Source: an uncultured Eubacteriales bacterium (GTDB taxonomy: Bacteria; Bacillota; Clostridia; Oscillospirales; Oscillospiraceae). From it: a DNA stretch of 64,000 nucleotides. Within the stretch, counting starts at the first letter, position 1. Each line of letters opens with the position of its first letter. Position numbers and translations under genes: made by a program. Shown here piece by piece: positions 47,013 through 55,373 of this stretch. The DNA lies in assembly GCA_900315595.1 (NCBI GenBank), contig OMZQ01000007.1:1-64000 (forward strand), in the 5' to 3' direction. A model generated the notes under the pieces. It was given only the letters and a program-made list of their open reading frames with translations. It searched no databases and was not told where the DNA came from.

Positions 47013-48410
47013 ATGGTTTTCAGCAGTTTTTCCTTTTTGATGTTTTTCTTTCCCGCCGTCTGCTTTTGCTACTTTATTGTGCCGCAGCGCTTCCGCAGCC
47101 TTCGCAATCTGGTGCTGCTGGTCTTTTCCCTGTTCTTCTATTTTTGGGGCGAGAGCAGGGGCGTTCTGCTGATGCTCGCGGTGATCCTGGTGAGCTACTG
47201 CAGCGCCAGGATCATTGACGGCGCCGGATCGAAAGCGATCCGCCGCCTCGGTCTGTGGCTGGAGCTGCTGACCTGTCTGGGAGCGCTTGTCTACTACAAG
47301 TATGCTGACTGGCTGCTGATCTCTGCGAATTCCCTGTTTCACACAGACCTTCCGATCCTGCAGGTGGTCATGCCGATCGGCATCTCGTTTTTCACCTTTC
47401 AAAGCATGAGCTACGTCATTGACGTGTACCGGGGAACGGTCGAGGCGCAGAAGAATCTCCTCAACGTGGCGCTTTACGTAAGTCTCTTCCCGCAGCTTGT
47501 GGCCGGCCCGATCGTACGCTATGAGACCGTTGCTGCGGAGATCGTATCCCGCCGGGAGAATCTCGATGAGATCTATGCCGGCGTTCAACGCTTCATCATG
47601 GGTCTCGGGAAAAAGCTCCTGCTGGCCAACACCTTTGGGCAGGAGGCGGATACGATTTTCTCCATGGCGAGCGCAGTGCGCGGCACGCCCACGGCCTGGC
47701 TTGGCGCGATCTGCTATTCTCTGCAAATCTATTTCGACTTCTCCGCCTATTCCGACATGGCGATCGGCATGGGACGGATGTTCGGCTTCCATTTCCTTGA
47801 AAACTTCAACTATCCCTACGTCTCCCGCTCGATCACCGAATTTTGGCGCAGATGGCACATCTCCCTGTCTACCTGGTTCCGGGACTACGTCTATATCCCC
47901 CTGGGCGGCAACCGCCGGGGACTGCCCCGTCAGATCCTGAATCTCCTGGTCGTCTGGGCGCTGACCGGCCTCTGGCACGGCGCGAGCTGGAATTTTGTCC
48001 TGTGGGGGCTGTATTTCTTCGTGCTGCTGATCCTGGAAAAGTTCTTCCTGGGAAAGCTGTTGGACAAACTGCCTTCCGTTGTCCGCAGGAGCTACACGCT
48101 TTTGGCCGTCGTCCTCGGCTGGGTGATCTTCTACTGCACGGAGTCCGGCCAGTTGACTTCCTATCTGGGCGATCTCTTTGCCTTTCGGGGCGGCTTCGAT
48201 CACGTGCTGCTTACGCTGCGGCAAAACGTCCCGGAATTTCTCTTTGGTCTGGCGCTGTGCACCCCCCTGCCGATGCGCCTGTTCTGCCTCGGGAAGGATA
48301 AGCCCTGGGGAGAGGTCCTGCGCTGTGTCTGGATGCTGATCGTGCTGGTCCTTTCCGTCCTGGCCCTGACCGGCAGCAGCTTCAACGCCTTTATCTATTT
48401 CCGTTTTTGA
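47013..48410 (+). CDS. MBOAT-family O-acyltransferase (AlgI/DltB-like)
   Basis: A 465-residue multi-pass membrane enzyme that moves acyl groups, usually acetyl, to extracellular glycans. Key text: PIGISFFTFQSMSYVIDVYRG, FDFSAYSDMAIGMGRMFGF, FWRRWHISLSTWFRDYVYIPLGGNRRG and the catalytic His in LTGLWHGASWNFVLWGLYF. The start at 47013 has AGAGGTCC upstream, giving MVFSSFSFLMFFFPAV, a normal first helix; an upstream GTG at 46971 is less likely. The next gene, a DHHW protein 12 nt on, is the usual periplasmic-side partner. Confidence 0.93.
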   Translation: MVFSSFSFLMFFFPAVCFCYFIVPQRFRSLRNLVLLVFSLFFYFWGESRGVLLMLAVILVSYCSARIIDGAGSKAIRRLGLWLELLTCLGALVYYKYADWLLISANSLFHTDLPILQVVMPIGISFFTFQSMSYVIDVYRGTVEAQKNLLNVALYVSLFPQLVAGPIVRYETVAAEIVSRRENLDEIYAGVQRFIMGLGKKLLLANTFGQEADTIFSMASAVRGTPTAWLGAICYSLQIYFDFSAYSDMAIGMGRMFGFHFLENFNYPYVSRSITEFWRRWHISLSTWFRDYVYIPLGGNRRGLPRQILNLLVVWALTGLWHGASWNFVLWGLYFFVLLILEKFFLGKLLDKLPSVVRRSYTLLAVVLGWVIFYCTESGQLTSYLGDLFAFRGGFDHVLLTLRQNVPEFLFGLALCTPLPMRLFCLGKDKPWGEVLRCVWMLIVLVLSVLALTGSSFNAFIYFRF

Positions 48411-48422
48411 GGAGGTGCCGGA

Positions 48423-49595
48423 ATGAGATCGATCAAACGGGGCTTTCTCGCCGTCTTGGTTCTGATTACCGGGCTGTTCATCCTGCTTTCCTTCCTGAAC
48501 AGGCGGCAGCAGTTGTCCGTCTATGAAAACCGCTCTCTGGCGGCCCACCCGGTCTTTTCCCTGCGGAGCGTATGGGACGGCAGCTATTTCCGGGGATGGG
48601 ACGATTATTTTTCCGATCACATCTATCACAGGGACGACCGAATGCGGGAATACCAGTGGCTCCGGCTCTACCTGAAGCACTCCGTGACCGTCAACGACGT
48701 GGTCATCACAGACGACGTGCTGCTCCCGCTGCTGCCCTATCGGGATTACAGCAGCTATGATTACGATCCGGACGCCAACAGCGCCGTCGACCGACTGACA
48801 CAGCTCCAATCCAAGGTGGAAGCCGCCGGGAGCCTCTTTCTGTACGTCGGCGTGGATGAACAGCGGATGGCTTTTGCGGACCGCTATCCCTCCTATCTCT
48901 ACAACAAGAGCGACTATTATGAGACCATGGGCCGGACCTTTCGGGCGGCATGCGAAAAAGCCGGCGTTCATACGCTGTTTCTCCGTGACCGGCTGAGCGG
49001 GCAAGACCCAATGACCTACTATTCCAGGGTGGACCATCATTTCAATTTGCATGGCGCCTTCGAAACCTACCTTGCCGTCTGCGAGACCCTCGCACCGTCG
49101 CTGCCCGCGTTTCCTGTGCTGCGGCAGGAGCAGCTTGGAGCGTACAAGCTGCCCGGGGAATTCTACGGCTCCTATAACCGCCGTCTGTACGATCTCTCCC
49201 CGGTCCACGAGCAGCTGACCGTCTTCGACTTGTCCGTGCTTCCGCCTTATGAGCGCTGGGATAACGGCGTGCGCACGGACGCTCCCGTCCTCGACCTGCC
49301 GGGCAGAGGCGAGAAGGTGCAATACTCGGTCTATATGGGCGGCGACATGGCGGAGACGGTCATCTGCACCAACCGCCCGGAGCTTCCCAGCATTCTGATC
49401 GTGGGCGATTCGTTCACAAATCCCGTGGAAGCGCTCTGCGTCTACAGCTTTAACGAAATTCGAAGCCTGGACTATCGGCACTACCACCAGATGGACCTGA
49501 CCGAATACCTGGCCCTCCATCCCGTTGACGCCGTGGTGATCATCCGGGACAGCCTGAATTACGTTGGCAGTGAGGGAAACGGCAGCCTGCGATAG
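48423..49595 (+). CDS. DHHW-family protein, acetyltransfer partner
   Basis: A 390-residue membrane-anchored SGNH-like protein related to AlgJ/AlgX. One N-terminal helix (FLAVLVLITGLFILLSFLN) is followed by text ENRSLAAHPVFSL and YFSDHIYHRDD, the family motif YSRVDHHFNLHGAFETYL with the catalytic Asp-His pair, and the serine block ILIVGDSFTNPVEAL. It likely finishes acyl transfer to a surface glycan with the MBOAT protein upstream (12 nt away). GGAGG precedes the ATG. Confidence 0.88.
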   Translation: MRSIKRGFLAVLVLITGLFILLSFLNRRQQLSVYENRSLAAHPVFSLRSVWDGSYFRGWDDYFSDHIYHRDDRMREYQWLRLYLKHSVTVNDVVITDDVLLPLLPYRDYSSYDYDPDANSAVDRLTQLQSKVEAAGSLFLYVGVDEQRMAFADRYPSYLYNKSDYYETMGRTFRAACEKAGVHTLFLRDRLSGQDPMTYYSRVDHHFNLHGAFETYLAVCETLAPSLPAFPVLRQEQLGAYKLPGEFYGSYNRRLYDLSPVHEQLTVFDLSVLPPYERWDNGVRTDAPVLDLPGRGEKVQYSVYMGGDMAETVICTNRPELPSILIVGDSFTNPVEALCVYSFNEIRSLDYRHYHQMDLTEYLALHPVDAVVIIRDSLNYVGSEGNGSLR

Positions 49596-49666
49596 CCGGA
49601 TCCGGCGGTCGGCGTATAGGATCTCCGATTCTGCGCAAGCTATGGGCAGGATTGGAGGTGAATCCC

Positions 49667-49822
49667 ATGAACGAAACCCGTCACAACAGCCAGGACTGCC
49701 GCGATAGCCGCAGCGCGAAGAACAACGCGTCTCAGAACGCCAAAAACTGCGACCGCCGGGATGCGCAGAATTGCGACCGCCGCGACGCGCAGAATTGCGA
49801 CCGCCGCGACGCCAGAAACTAA
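49667..49822 (+). CDS. 51-residue peptide with NCDRRDAQ repeats
   Basis: A very small protein beginning MNETRHNSQDCRDSRSAKNN and ending in three exact or near-exact copies of NCDRRDAQ (24-bp DNA units). It is strongly charged and Asn/Cys-rich. GGAGG lies 8 nt before the ATG, so translation is likely. I do not recognise it. It could be a spore or envelope peptide; it contains no signal peptide. It lies between the DHHW and O-antigen-ligase-like genes. Confidence 0.6.
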   Translation: MNETRHNSQDCRDSRSAKNNASQNAKNCDRRDAQNCDRRDAQNCDRRDARN

Positions 49823-49936
49823 ACCGGAAACAGTACGGCGCGGCGCATCAGCGCCGCGCCGCATGGATTTCCCCGTTGCTTTTTCGCCGGTTATCTGATA
49901 TGATGGCAGAAAAGAAGTCGATCGGCGGTGGATGCT

Positions 49937-51298
49937 ATGGCAAAACGAAAACGGAATTACGGGCACGGACGGAAGCGGAGCGGGTTCCCGGAGCCGGTTC
50001 AGCTCTGGCTGCTGTTCTTTCTTCCCTGCTTCGTGCTGCTCGTCGGCTCGAAGGGCTTCAGCGGGATCTCCGAGCTGAAGACCCGGATATTCTACGTATG
50101 CTCCGCGATCCTCGCTGCGATCGTCCTGATCCGCCTTGTCGTGGCTTTGTGCACGCGCAAGGGCGGGCGCTGGCCCACGCCGGGCGGCAGGCGGCTGAAT
50201 CCGGCGCAGATCGCAGCCCTCTGCTACCTGGGCTTCACCCTGCTCTCCGCCGCCCTCTCGCCCTACAAGGACGCCTGGTACAGCAGTAAGGATCACGGCA
50301 ATATGCTCAGCGAGGCCTGCTATCTGCTGGTCTTTTTCGCGGTCTCCTGCCTGGCGAAGCCGGACAAGTCTCTGAAATACGTCTTCCTCGGTACGGCGGG
50401 GGTCTACTGCCTGATCATCGCCGTTCAGCTTCTGGGCGGCAATCCCCTCGGTCTGTATCCGAACGGCTATACCTACCGCTCCCTTTACCGTCTGCGCGCA
50501 TCCTATCACTTTGCGGCGACCACCGGCAACGCCGACCTGGTCTCCGTCGTTCTCTGCACCGTCGTTTCGCTCTGCCTGGGGATCACCCTGTCGGAGCGGG
50601 GCAGGCGGCGGATCTTCCCGGCGGCGCTCGCTGCCCTCAGTCTGGCGGAGCTTCTGCTGATCGACGTCCTCTGCGGGGTGGTCGGTCTCTTTCTGGGGCT
50701 GTTGGTCTCGGCCTTCGTACTCGCCCGCGTGAAGCCCCGCGTCCGGGTCTGGGCGCTGGCGGCGGCAGTCTTCCTCGGCCTCGGCTTTTTGGGCTTCCTC
50801 TGGTACGTTCCCACCCCGATCCCCCTTTTCCGGGAAATACACAGCATCCTGCACGGCGAGATCTCGGACAGCTTCGGCTCCGGCCGCGTGGAGATCTGGC
50901 GGAAGATGCTGGCGCGGCTCGACCGGCGGCAGCTCCTGTTCGGCTGCGGGCCGGACACCGTCCGCCTGACCGCGCTGGAGCCCTTCCGAACCTATGACGA
51001 GACCGGCAAGCTGCTCCGGCAGGCGGCGATCACAGACGCCCACTGCTGGCCCCTGCAGATGCTCTATTGCCAGGGCGTCTTTGCCCTGCTCTCCTTTGCG
51101 GCGACCGTCGTTCTGGCGCTTCGCCCGTGGTTTCACAGCAAGGGGCGCACGGCCGCCGTTGAGATCCTCGGCGCCGCCCTGCTCTGCTTCCTCTTTGCCA
51201 TGCTCTTCTGCTTCACGTCGGTCATCATCATGCCCCTGTTCTGGACTCTTCTGGGCCTGCTGACCGCTGCCGGCGCAAGGCGGGAGCCGGAACGATAA
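49937..51298 (+). CDS. O-antigen-ligase-like membrane protein
   Basis: A 453-residue protein with about ten membrane helices (for example LWLLFFLPCFVLLVGSKG and AALAALSLAELLLIDVLCGVVGLFLGLLVSAFVL). A large loop has FGSGRVEIWRKMLARL...LLFGCGPDTVRL, typical of the Wzy/WaaL ligase family that polymerises or transfers glycans. It follows the acyl-transfer pair and fits a surface-polysaccharide cluster. The start at 49937 is preferred over a GTG three codons earlier because GGTGG lies at a good distance. Confidence 0.82.
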   Translation: MAKRKRNYGHGRKRSGFPEPVQLWLLFFLPCFVLLVGSKGFSGISELKTRIFYVCSAILAAIVLIRLVVALCTRKGGRWPTPGGRRLNPAQIAALCYLGFTLLSAALSPYKDAWYSSKDHGNMLSEACYLLVFFAVSCLAKPDKSLKYVFLGTAGVYCLIIAVQLLGGNPLGLYPNGYTYRSLYRLRASYHFAATTGNADLVSVVLCTVVSLCLGITLSERGRRRIFPAALAALSLAELLLIDVLCGVVGLFLGLLVSAFVLARVKPRVRVWALAAAVFLGLGFLGFLWYVPTPIPLFREIHSILHGEISDSFGSGRVEIWRKMLARLDRRQLLFGCGPDTVRLTALEPFRTYDETGKLLRQAAITDAHCWPLQMLYCQGVFALLSFAATVVLALRPWFHSKGRTAAVEILGAALLCFLFAMLFCFTSVIIMPLFWTLLGLLTAAGARREPER

Positions 51299-51313
51299 AC
51301 TCAATCAAGCATG

Positions 51314-51355
51314 AAAAGCGCTGCCCCGATCCCCTGGGATCGAGGCAGCGCTTTT
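51314..51355. terminator. Bidirectional terminator
   Basis: 12-bp stem AAAAGCGCTGCC / GGCAGCGCTTTT with an 18-nt loop that itself contains GATCCC / GGGATC, between convergent genes. Confidence 0.9.
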
Positions 51356-51362
51356 GAATGGC

Positions 51363-52886
51363 TTATTCGCCCTGCTTGGGCTTGCGGTTGTGGTAATAGC
51401 GGCGGCGGTTGTTCTTTTTCTGCGGCTCGCTGCCGGGGACCTTTTCCTGCTTCTCCCGGTTGGGCTTGGGATTCTGCTTCTGCCCCCGGTTCTGCTTCAT
51501 CTCACGCGGCTGGGCTGGCCTGGGATCCTGCTTCGGCTCGCGGATGGGCTTGATGGCCTCGGTCGTCTGTTTCTGCTGGTTCTGCGCGGGCTTCTGACCG
51601 CCGCGGTTTCCGCCGCGTCTGCCGCGGGAATTGCCGTGCCGCTGCTGCTTGGGGGCGGTCTCAGTCTCGGAGGCCTCCTTCGCACGGGCGGGCTGCTCGT
51701 GCTCTGGGGTCTGCGCCGGGCGCTCGGCTTCCGGCTTGGGCTGCGCGGCGGGACGCTCGCTCCGGCGCTCTCTGCGGCGGGCGGGCTTGGGCGCGGGCTC
51801 GGACTCCGGAGCGGAGACCGGCTCGGCCTCCTCGGGGCTCAGGACCAGCCGCTGCTCCAGCCGGGAGAGACGGGAGAGGGGATCGACGTCCTTTCTGCCG
51901 GAGATCGGCGCCAGATCGTCGGGGATCGGGGGATCGTTTTTCCGGGCCTTTCCGCTCCGCAGGACGAAGACCTCGCTGTTTTTGAAGTTGTGGATCTCCT
52001 CGGGATCCTTCTCCATGCGGACGTCCACGCTCTGCCGCATCAGATTCACGTTCGTCACGGTGCCGCGGCCCTCCGGCGTGTCCACGAAGGATTCCGGCTT
52101 GGGGCTGTTCTTGATCAGATCCTCATAGGCCTCCTGCTCATACTTGAGGCAGCACATCAGCCGCCCGCAGGTGCCGGAGATTTTGGTCGGGTTCAGACTC
52201 AGGCTCTGCGTTTTGGCCATCTTGATGGAGACCGGCTCGAAGTCGCCCAGGAAGCTGGAGCAGCAGAAGGGTCGGCCGCAGATGCCCAGGCCGCCGAACA
52301 TCCGCGCCTTGTCGCGGACGCCGATCTGCCGCAGCTCGATCCGGGTGTGGTAGGCGGCAGCCAGCAGCTTGACCAGCTCGCGGAAGTCCACGCGGGCGTC
52401 CGCGGTGAAGAAGAACAGGAGCTTGCTGCCGTCAAAGGCGCATTCCGCCGAGGCAAGCTGCATATCCAGCCCCAGCTCCTCGATCTTTTTCTGGCAGAAG
52501 GCGAAGGCGGCCTTCTCGCGCCGCTCGTTTTCCGCCTTGATTTTCTCGTCCACAGCCGTGGCAATGCGCAGAACGCGGCGCAGCGGCTGGACGACGTCCC
52601 GGGCCGGGGCGCGGTGGGGACCGGTCACGCAGTAGCCGTATTCGGGGCCGCGGGCGGTCTCAATGATCACGTGGTCGCCGGTCTTGAGGGGAAGGTCGCC
52701 GGGGTCGAAGAAATAGAGCTTGCTGCCGCTGCGGAATTGGACGTCGCAGACCGTGACGCGCTCCGGCAGGGCGGGAGCGGGCGCTTCCTCCGGGATCGCG
52801 GGTGCGGGCGCTTCCTCCGGGATCGCGGGAGCGGCCTCGGCCTCCGGGGCCTCCAGGTCCAGGTTCAGTTCGGTTTCGTTGTTCAT
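51363..52886 (-). CDS. ricT: RicT (YaaT, PSP1 domain) with long basic tail
   Basis: A 507-residue protein of the PSP1/YaaT family; in Bacillus RicT acts with RicA and RicF in RNase Y-dependent mRNA processing and in competence and sporulation. The core (about 45-300) has CDVQFRSGSKLYFFDPG, RIELRQIGVRDKARMFGGLGICGRPFCCSSFL, and SLNPTKISGTCGRLMCCLKYEQEAYEDL, with the family's cysteines. The N-terminus has PEEAPAPA repeats. The C-terminal ~200 residues are low-complexity and rich in R, K, Q, N and G (RHGNSRGRRGGNRGGQ), probably RNA-binding. It is next to holB, as in Bacillus. Confidence 0.92.
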   Translation of the reverse strand: MNNETELNLDLEAPEAEAAPAIPEEAPAPAIPEEAPAPALPERVTVCDVQFRSGSKLYFFDPGDLPLKTGDHVIIETARGPEYGYCVTGPHRAPARDVVQPLRRVLRIATAVDEKIKAENERREKAAFAFCQKKIEELGLDMQLASAECAFDGSKLLFFFTADARVDFRELVKLLAAAYHTRIELRQIGVRDKARMFGGLGICGRPFCCSSFLGDFEPVSIKMAKTQSLSLNPTKISGTCGRLMCCLKYEQEAYEDLIKNSPKPESFVDTPEGRGTVTNVNLMRQSVDVRMEKDPEEIHNFKNSEVFVLRSGKARKNDPPIPDDLAPISGRKDVDPLSRLSRLEQRLVLSPEEAEPVSAPESEPAPKPARRRERRSERPAAQPKPEAERPAQTPEHEQPARAKEASETETAPKQQRHGNSRGRRGGNRGGQKPAQNQQKQTTEAIKPIREPKQDPRPAQPREMKQNRGQKQNPKPNREKQEKVPGSEPQKKNNRRRYYHNRKPKQGE

Positions 52887-52923
52887 AGATACTCCAATCG
52901 ATTGGTTCGTTGTGTTTCTGATT

Positions 52924-53877
52924 TTATACGTTCAGCCAGATCAGAAGACCGCCGCAGATCGCGCCGACGCCGACGTTGCCCTGGAGCAGCTCCAAAGCCT
53001 CCTGTATGCGGCGGACAGCCTCTAGCAGCTCCCGGACGGTGCGGCTGCGGCCCAGCTGCCCGGCAGCGTCCGAGCTGCCGGGCAATCCGGCGCGGACGCG
53101 GATCGCGTCCGCCAGCAGCTCGATCCAGTCGGTCAGCACCGGCTGGAGCTGTTCGCGCTTGTAACGCTCCATCGAGGCGATCAGCTCGGTCAGACCCAGA
53201 CGGTCGCGGCGGGCAAAGCAGTCGGCAAAGCGCTGGCTCTGGGGCGAGACGGTCTGCGTGTCCCGCAGGGCGTCGGCAGCCGGTCCGTAGAAGCCGCCCG
53301 CCCGCTCCCAGGCCGTCCGGACGGCCTCGAGGCTCCGGTCCGGGAAGGCCGCGCGCAGGGCCGGGATCGCCTCGGCGGCTGACAGGGGAGACAGGCGGAG
53401 ACTGACGCAGCGGGAGCGGATCGTGGGCAGGAGCTTTTCCGGGTTGTCGCTGAGCAGGAGGAAGGCGCCGTAGGAGGGCGGCTCCTCCATGACCTTGAGC
53501 AGGGCGTTCTGGGCGCTGGCGTTCATATCGTTGGCGCGTGGGATCACGTAGACCTTGCGCCGGCCCTCGTTGGGCAGGATATAAAGATCGCTTCTGGCGC
53601 GGCGGATCAGGTCCACCGGAACGGTCTTTTTTTCGGGATCGTCCACGGTGATCACGTCCGGGTGGACGTTGTCAAAGACCTTCCGGCACTGCAGGCATAC
53701 GCCGCAGGGCCGCTGCTCGCCCGCGGTGCACTGCATCGCGGCGGCAAGGATGGCGGCAAGGGTGTGCTTCCCGCTTCCCGCGGGGCCGGAGATCAGATAG
53801 CTGTGCGAAATGCGGTCGGCGCGGAAGGCAGAGCCCAGCGAGGCCTTGAGCGCCGCGTTTCCCAGCAGACGTTCCAT
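52924..53877 (-). CDS. holB: DNA polymerase III subunit delta'
   Basis: A 317-residue clamp-loader subunit. It keeps a Walker-like loop GPAGSGKHTLAAILAAAMQC, the zinc cysteines CTAGEQRPCGVCLQC, and the sensor region NDMNASAQNALLKVMEEPPSYGAFLLLS with the SRC motif RSRCVSLRLSPLS. The C-terminal third is diverged, as usual. Start at 53877 (MERLLGNAALKASL) has AGGTGGA upstream. It lies 37 nt before ricT and forms an operon with it. Confidence 0.93.
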   Translation of the reverse strand: MERLLGNAALKASLGSAFRADRISHSYLISGPAGSGKHTLAAILAAAMQCTAGEQRPCGVCLQCRKVFDNVHPDVITVDDPEKKTVPVDLIRRARSDLYILPNEGRRKVYVIPRANDMNASAQNALLKVMEEPPSYGAFLLLSDNPEKLLPTIRSRCVSLRLSPLSAAEAIPALRAAFPDRSLEAVRTAWERAGGFYGPAADALRDTQTVSPQSQRFADCFARRDRLGLTELIASMERYKREQLQPVLTDWIELLADAIRVRAGLPGSSDAAGQLGRSRTVRELLEAVRRIQEALELLQGNVGVGAICGGLLIWLNV

Positions 53878-53993
53878 CCTTCCACCTCCGATCTCTTTCC
53901 TAATTTAATATCATACCACAGAACCCGAAAATTGAAAAGCCCTAATTTTGAGATTTTTCAAATGGAACCGTTCCCTGTTTTCCGGGCAGCGGC

Positions 53994-54022
53994 TTGCTTT
54001 TCCCGGCGCAGCGTGCTATACT
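53994..54022 (+). promoter_or_regulatory. Promoter of the acyltransferase gene
   Basis: TTGCTT, 17-nt spacer, TATACT. Confidence 0.65.
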
Positions 54023-54105
54023 GATACCGAAGTTTCAGGAAAAGGTTCCCTGCGCTTCGAGACCCGTTTCCGTCCGGGAAGCGGAAACGCAAAGGAGGAA
54101 AGACA

Positions 54106-55200
54106 ATGTCGGAAAGCCTGCAACGAAACGCCGGGGGGCAGCGAAACACCGGCCTGGATCTGCTCCGGCTTCTGGCGATCTGCATGGTGATCGTCCTGCA
54201 CTACAACTATTTCCGCATGGGCGGCCTGCTCGGGGCAGTCGCGCCGAAGGAGACGAACTATTACCTCGGTCAGACCACGGAGACCTTCAGCATCATCGCC
54301 TGCAACCTTTTCGTGCTGATCTCGGCCTATTACCTCTCTGCGGCGAACCGCGTGAAGGTCCGCAAGGTCGTGGATATCGGTCTGATGCTGGTGTTTTACG
54401 GCCTGCTCTGTCTTGCAGTCGCCTATGCCTTCGGCCTTGCGCCGACGGAGGCCACCGGCTCGGATCTGATGAAGTCCATCCTGAACCGCTGGTTCGTCGT
54501 CACCTACGTGATCCTCTATCTGATCTTCCCCTTCCTCAACCGCGTGATCCGCACGATCTCCCGGCGGAAGCACCTGTACCTGATCTGGCTCGCGTTCATT
54601 TTCTTCTCGGTCTGGCCGTCTGTCTATACGAAGGTCACGGTCTCCGACAAGGGCTACGGCATCACGAACTTCATCCTCCTGTATCTGATCGCGGCCTATA
54701 TCCGCCGCTATGCGGACGGTCGGAAGCGCTGGGGGGTTCTGATCCCCGCCTATCTGGGCAGCGTTGCACTGACCCTGCTGATCCAGCTCTACCCGTCGTA
54801 CGCGGAGGGCTCGTTCCGGGACTTTATGGATTTCGTATTCATGGGCAAGGCCCTGAACTATAATTTCTTCCTGAACGTCGTCAGCAGCGTCCTGCTGTTC
54901 CTGATTTTCAAGAACCTCTCCCTGCGGCAGAGCCGGGCGGTCACGAAGCTGCAGGGCTTCTCCCTGAGCGTCTACGTGATCCATGAAAATATCTTCCTGC
55001 GGCAATGGCTCTACCGCGTGGTCTTCCGCTCAACGGAATACTACCATAGTCCCGTGATGCTCGCGCATCTGGCGGTCACGGTTCTCGGGATCTTCGTGCT
55101 CTGCGCCGCCGTGGAGACCCTGCGCAGGCTGCTGTTCCGGTATACCGTTGATCCGCTGATCTCCCGCGTCCATTGGATGAACCTTACCTATACGGCGTAA
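54106..55200 (+). CDS. Acyltransferase-3 family membrane protein
   Basis: A 364-residue multi-pass acyltransferase of the OafA/NodX type, which acetylates sugars on the cell surface. The N-terminal signature reads NTGLDLLRLLAICMVIVLHYNYFRMGG, with the conserved His on the first helix. About ten helices follow (for example FSIIACNLFVLISAYYLSA, VVTYVILYLIFPFLNRVIRTI), and SLSVYVIHENIFLRQW near the end is typical. AAAGGAGGAAAGACA precedes the ATG. It has its own promoter and stands alone. Confidence 0.88.
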   Translation: MSESLQRNAGGQRNTGLDLLRLLAICMVIVLHYNYFRMGGLLGAVAPKETNYYLGQTTETFSIIACNLFVLISAYYLSAANRVKVRKVVDIGLMLVFYGLLCLAVAYAFGLAPTEATGSDLMKSILNRWFVVTYVILYLIFPFLNRVIRTISRRKHLYLIWLAFIFFSVWPSVYTKVTVSDKGYGITNFILLYLIAAYIRRYADGRKRWGVLIPAYLGSVALTLLIQLYPSYAEGSFRDFMDFVFMGKALNYNFFLNVVSSVLLFLIFKNLSLRQSRAVTKLQGFSLSVYVIHENIFLRQWLYRVVFRSTEYYHSPVMLAHLAVTVLGIFVLCAAVETLRRLLFRYTVDPLISRVHWMNLTYTA

Positions 55201-55329
55201 GCCGGAAGGCATCGAAAGAAAAGAATCAGGTTTTATAAACTTCCGTTAAGGTTCGGGCGGTATGCTATGCCCGGCAAGCGCAAACGACCAATCCCGTGTT
55301 TCATTTCATTTCTCCTTTTTTCTCCAGGC

Positions 55330-55368
55330 AAAGCGCCCTGCACGTCGGGAACCGTGCAGGGCGCTTTT
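55330..55368 (-). terminator. Terminator of the YgiQ gene
   Basis: 15-bp stem AAAGCGCCCTGCACG / CGTGCAGGGCGCTTT; on the minus strand it ends in TTT just after the gene. Confidence 0.85.
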
Positions 55369-55373
55369 GCAGC

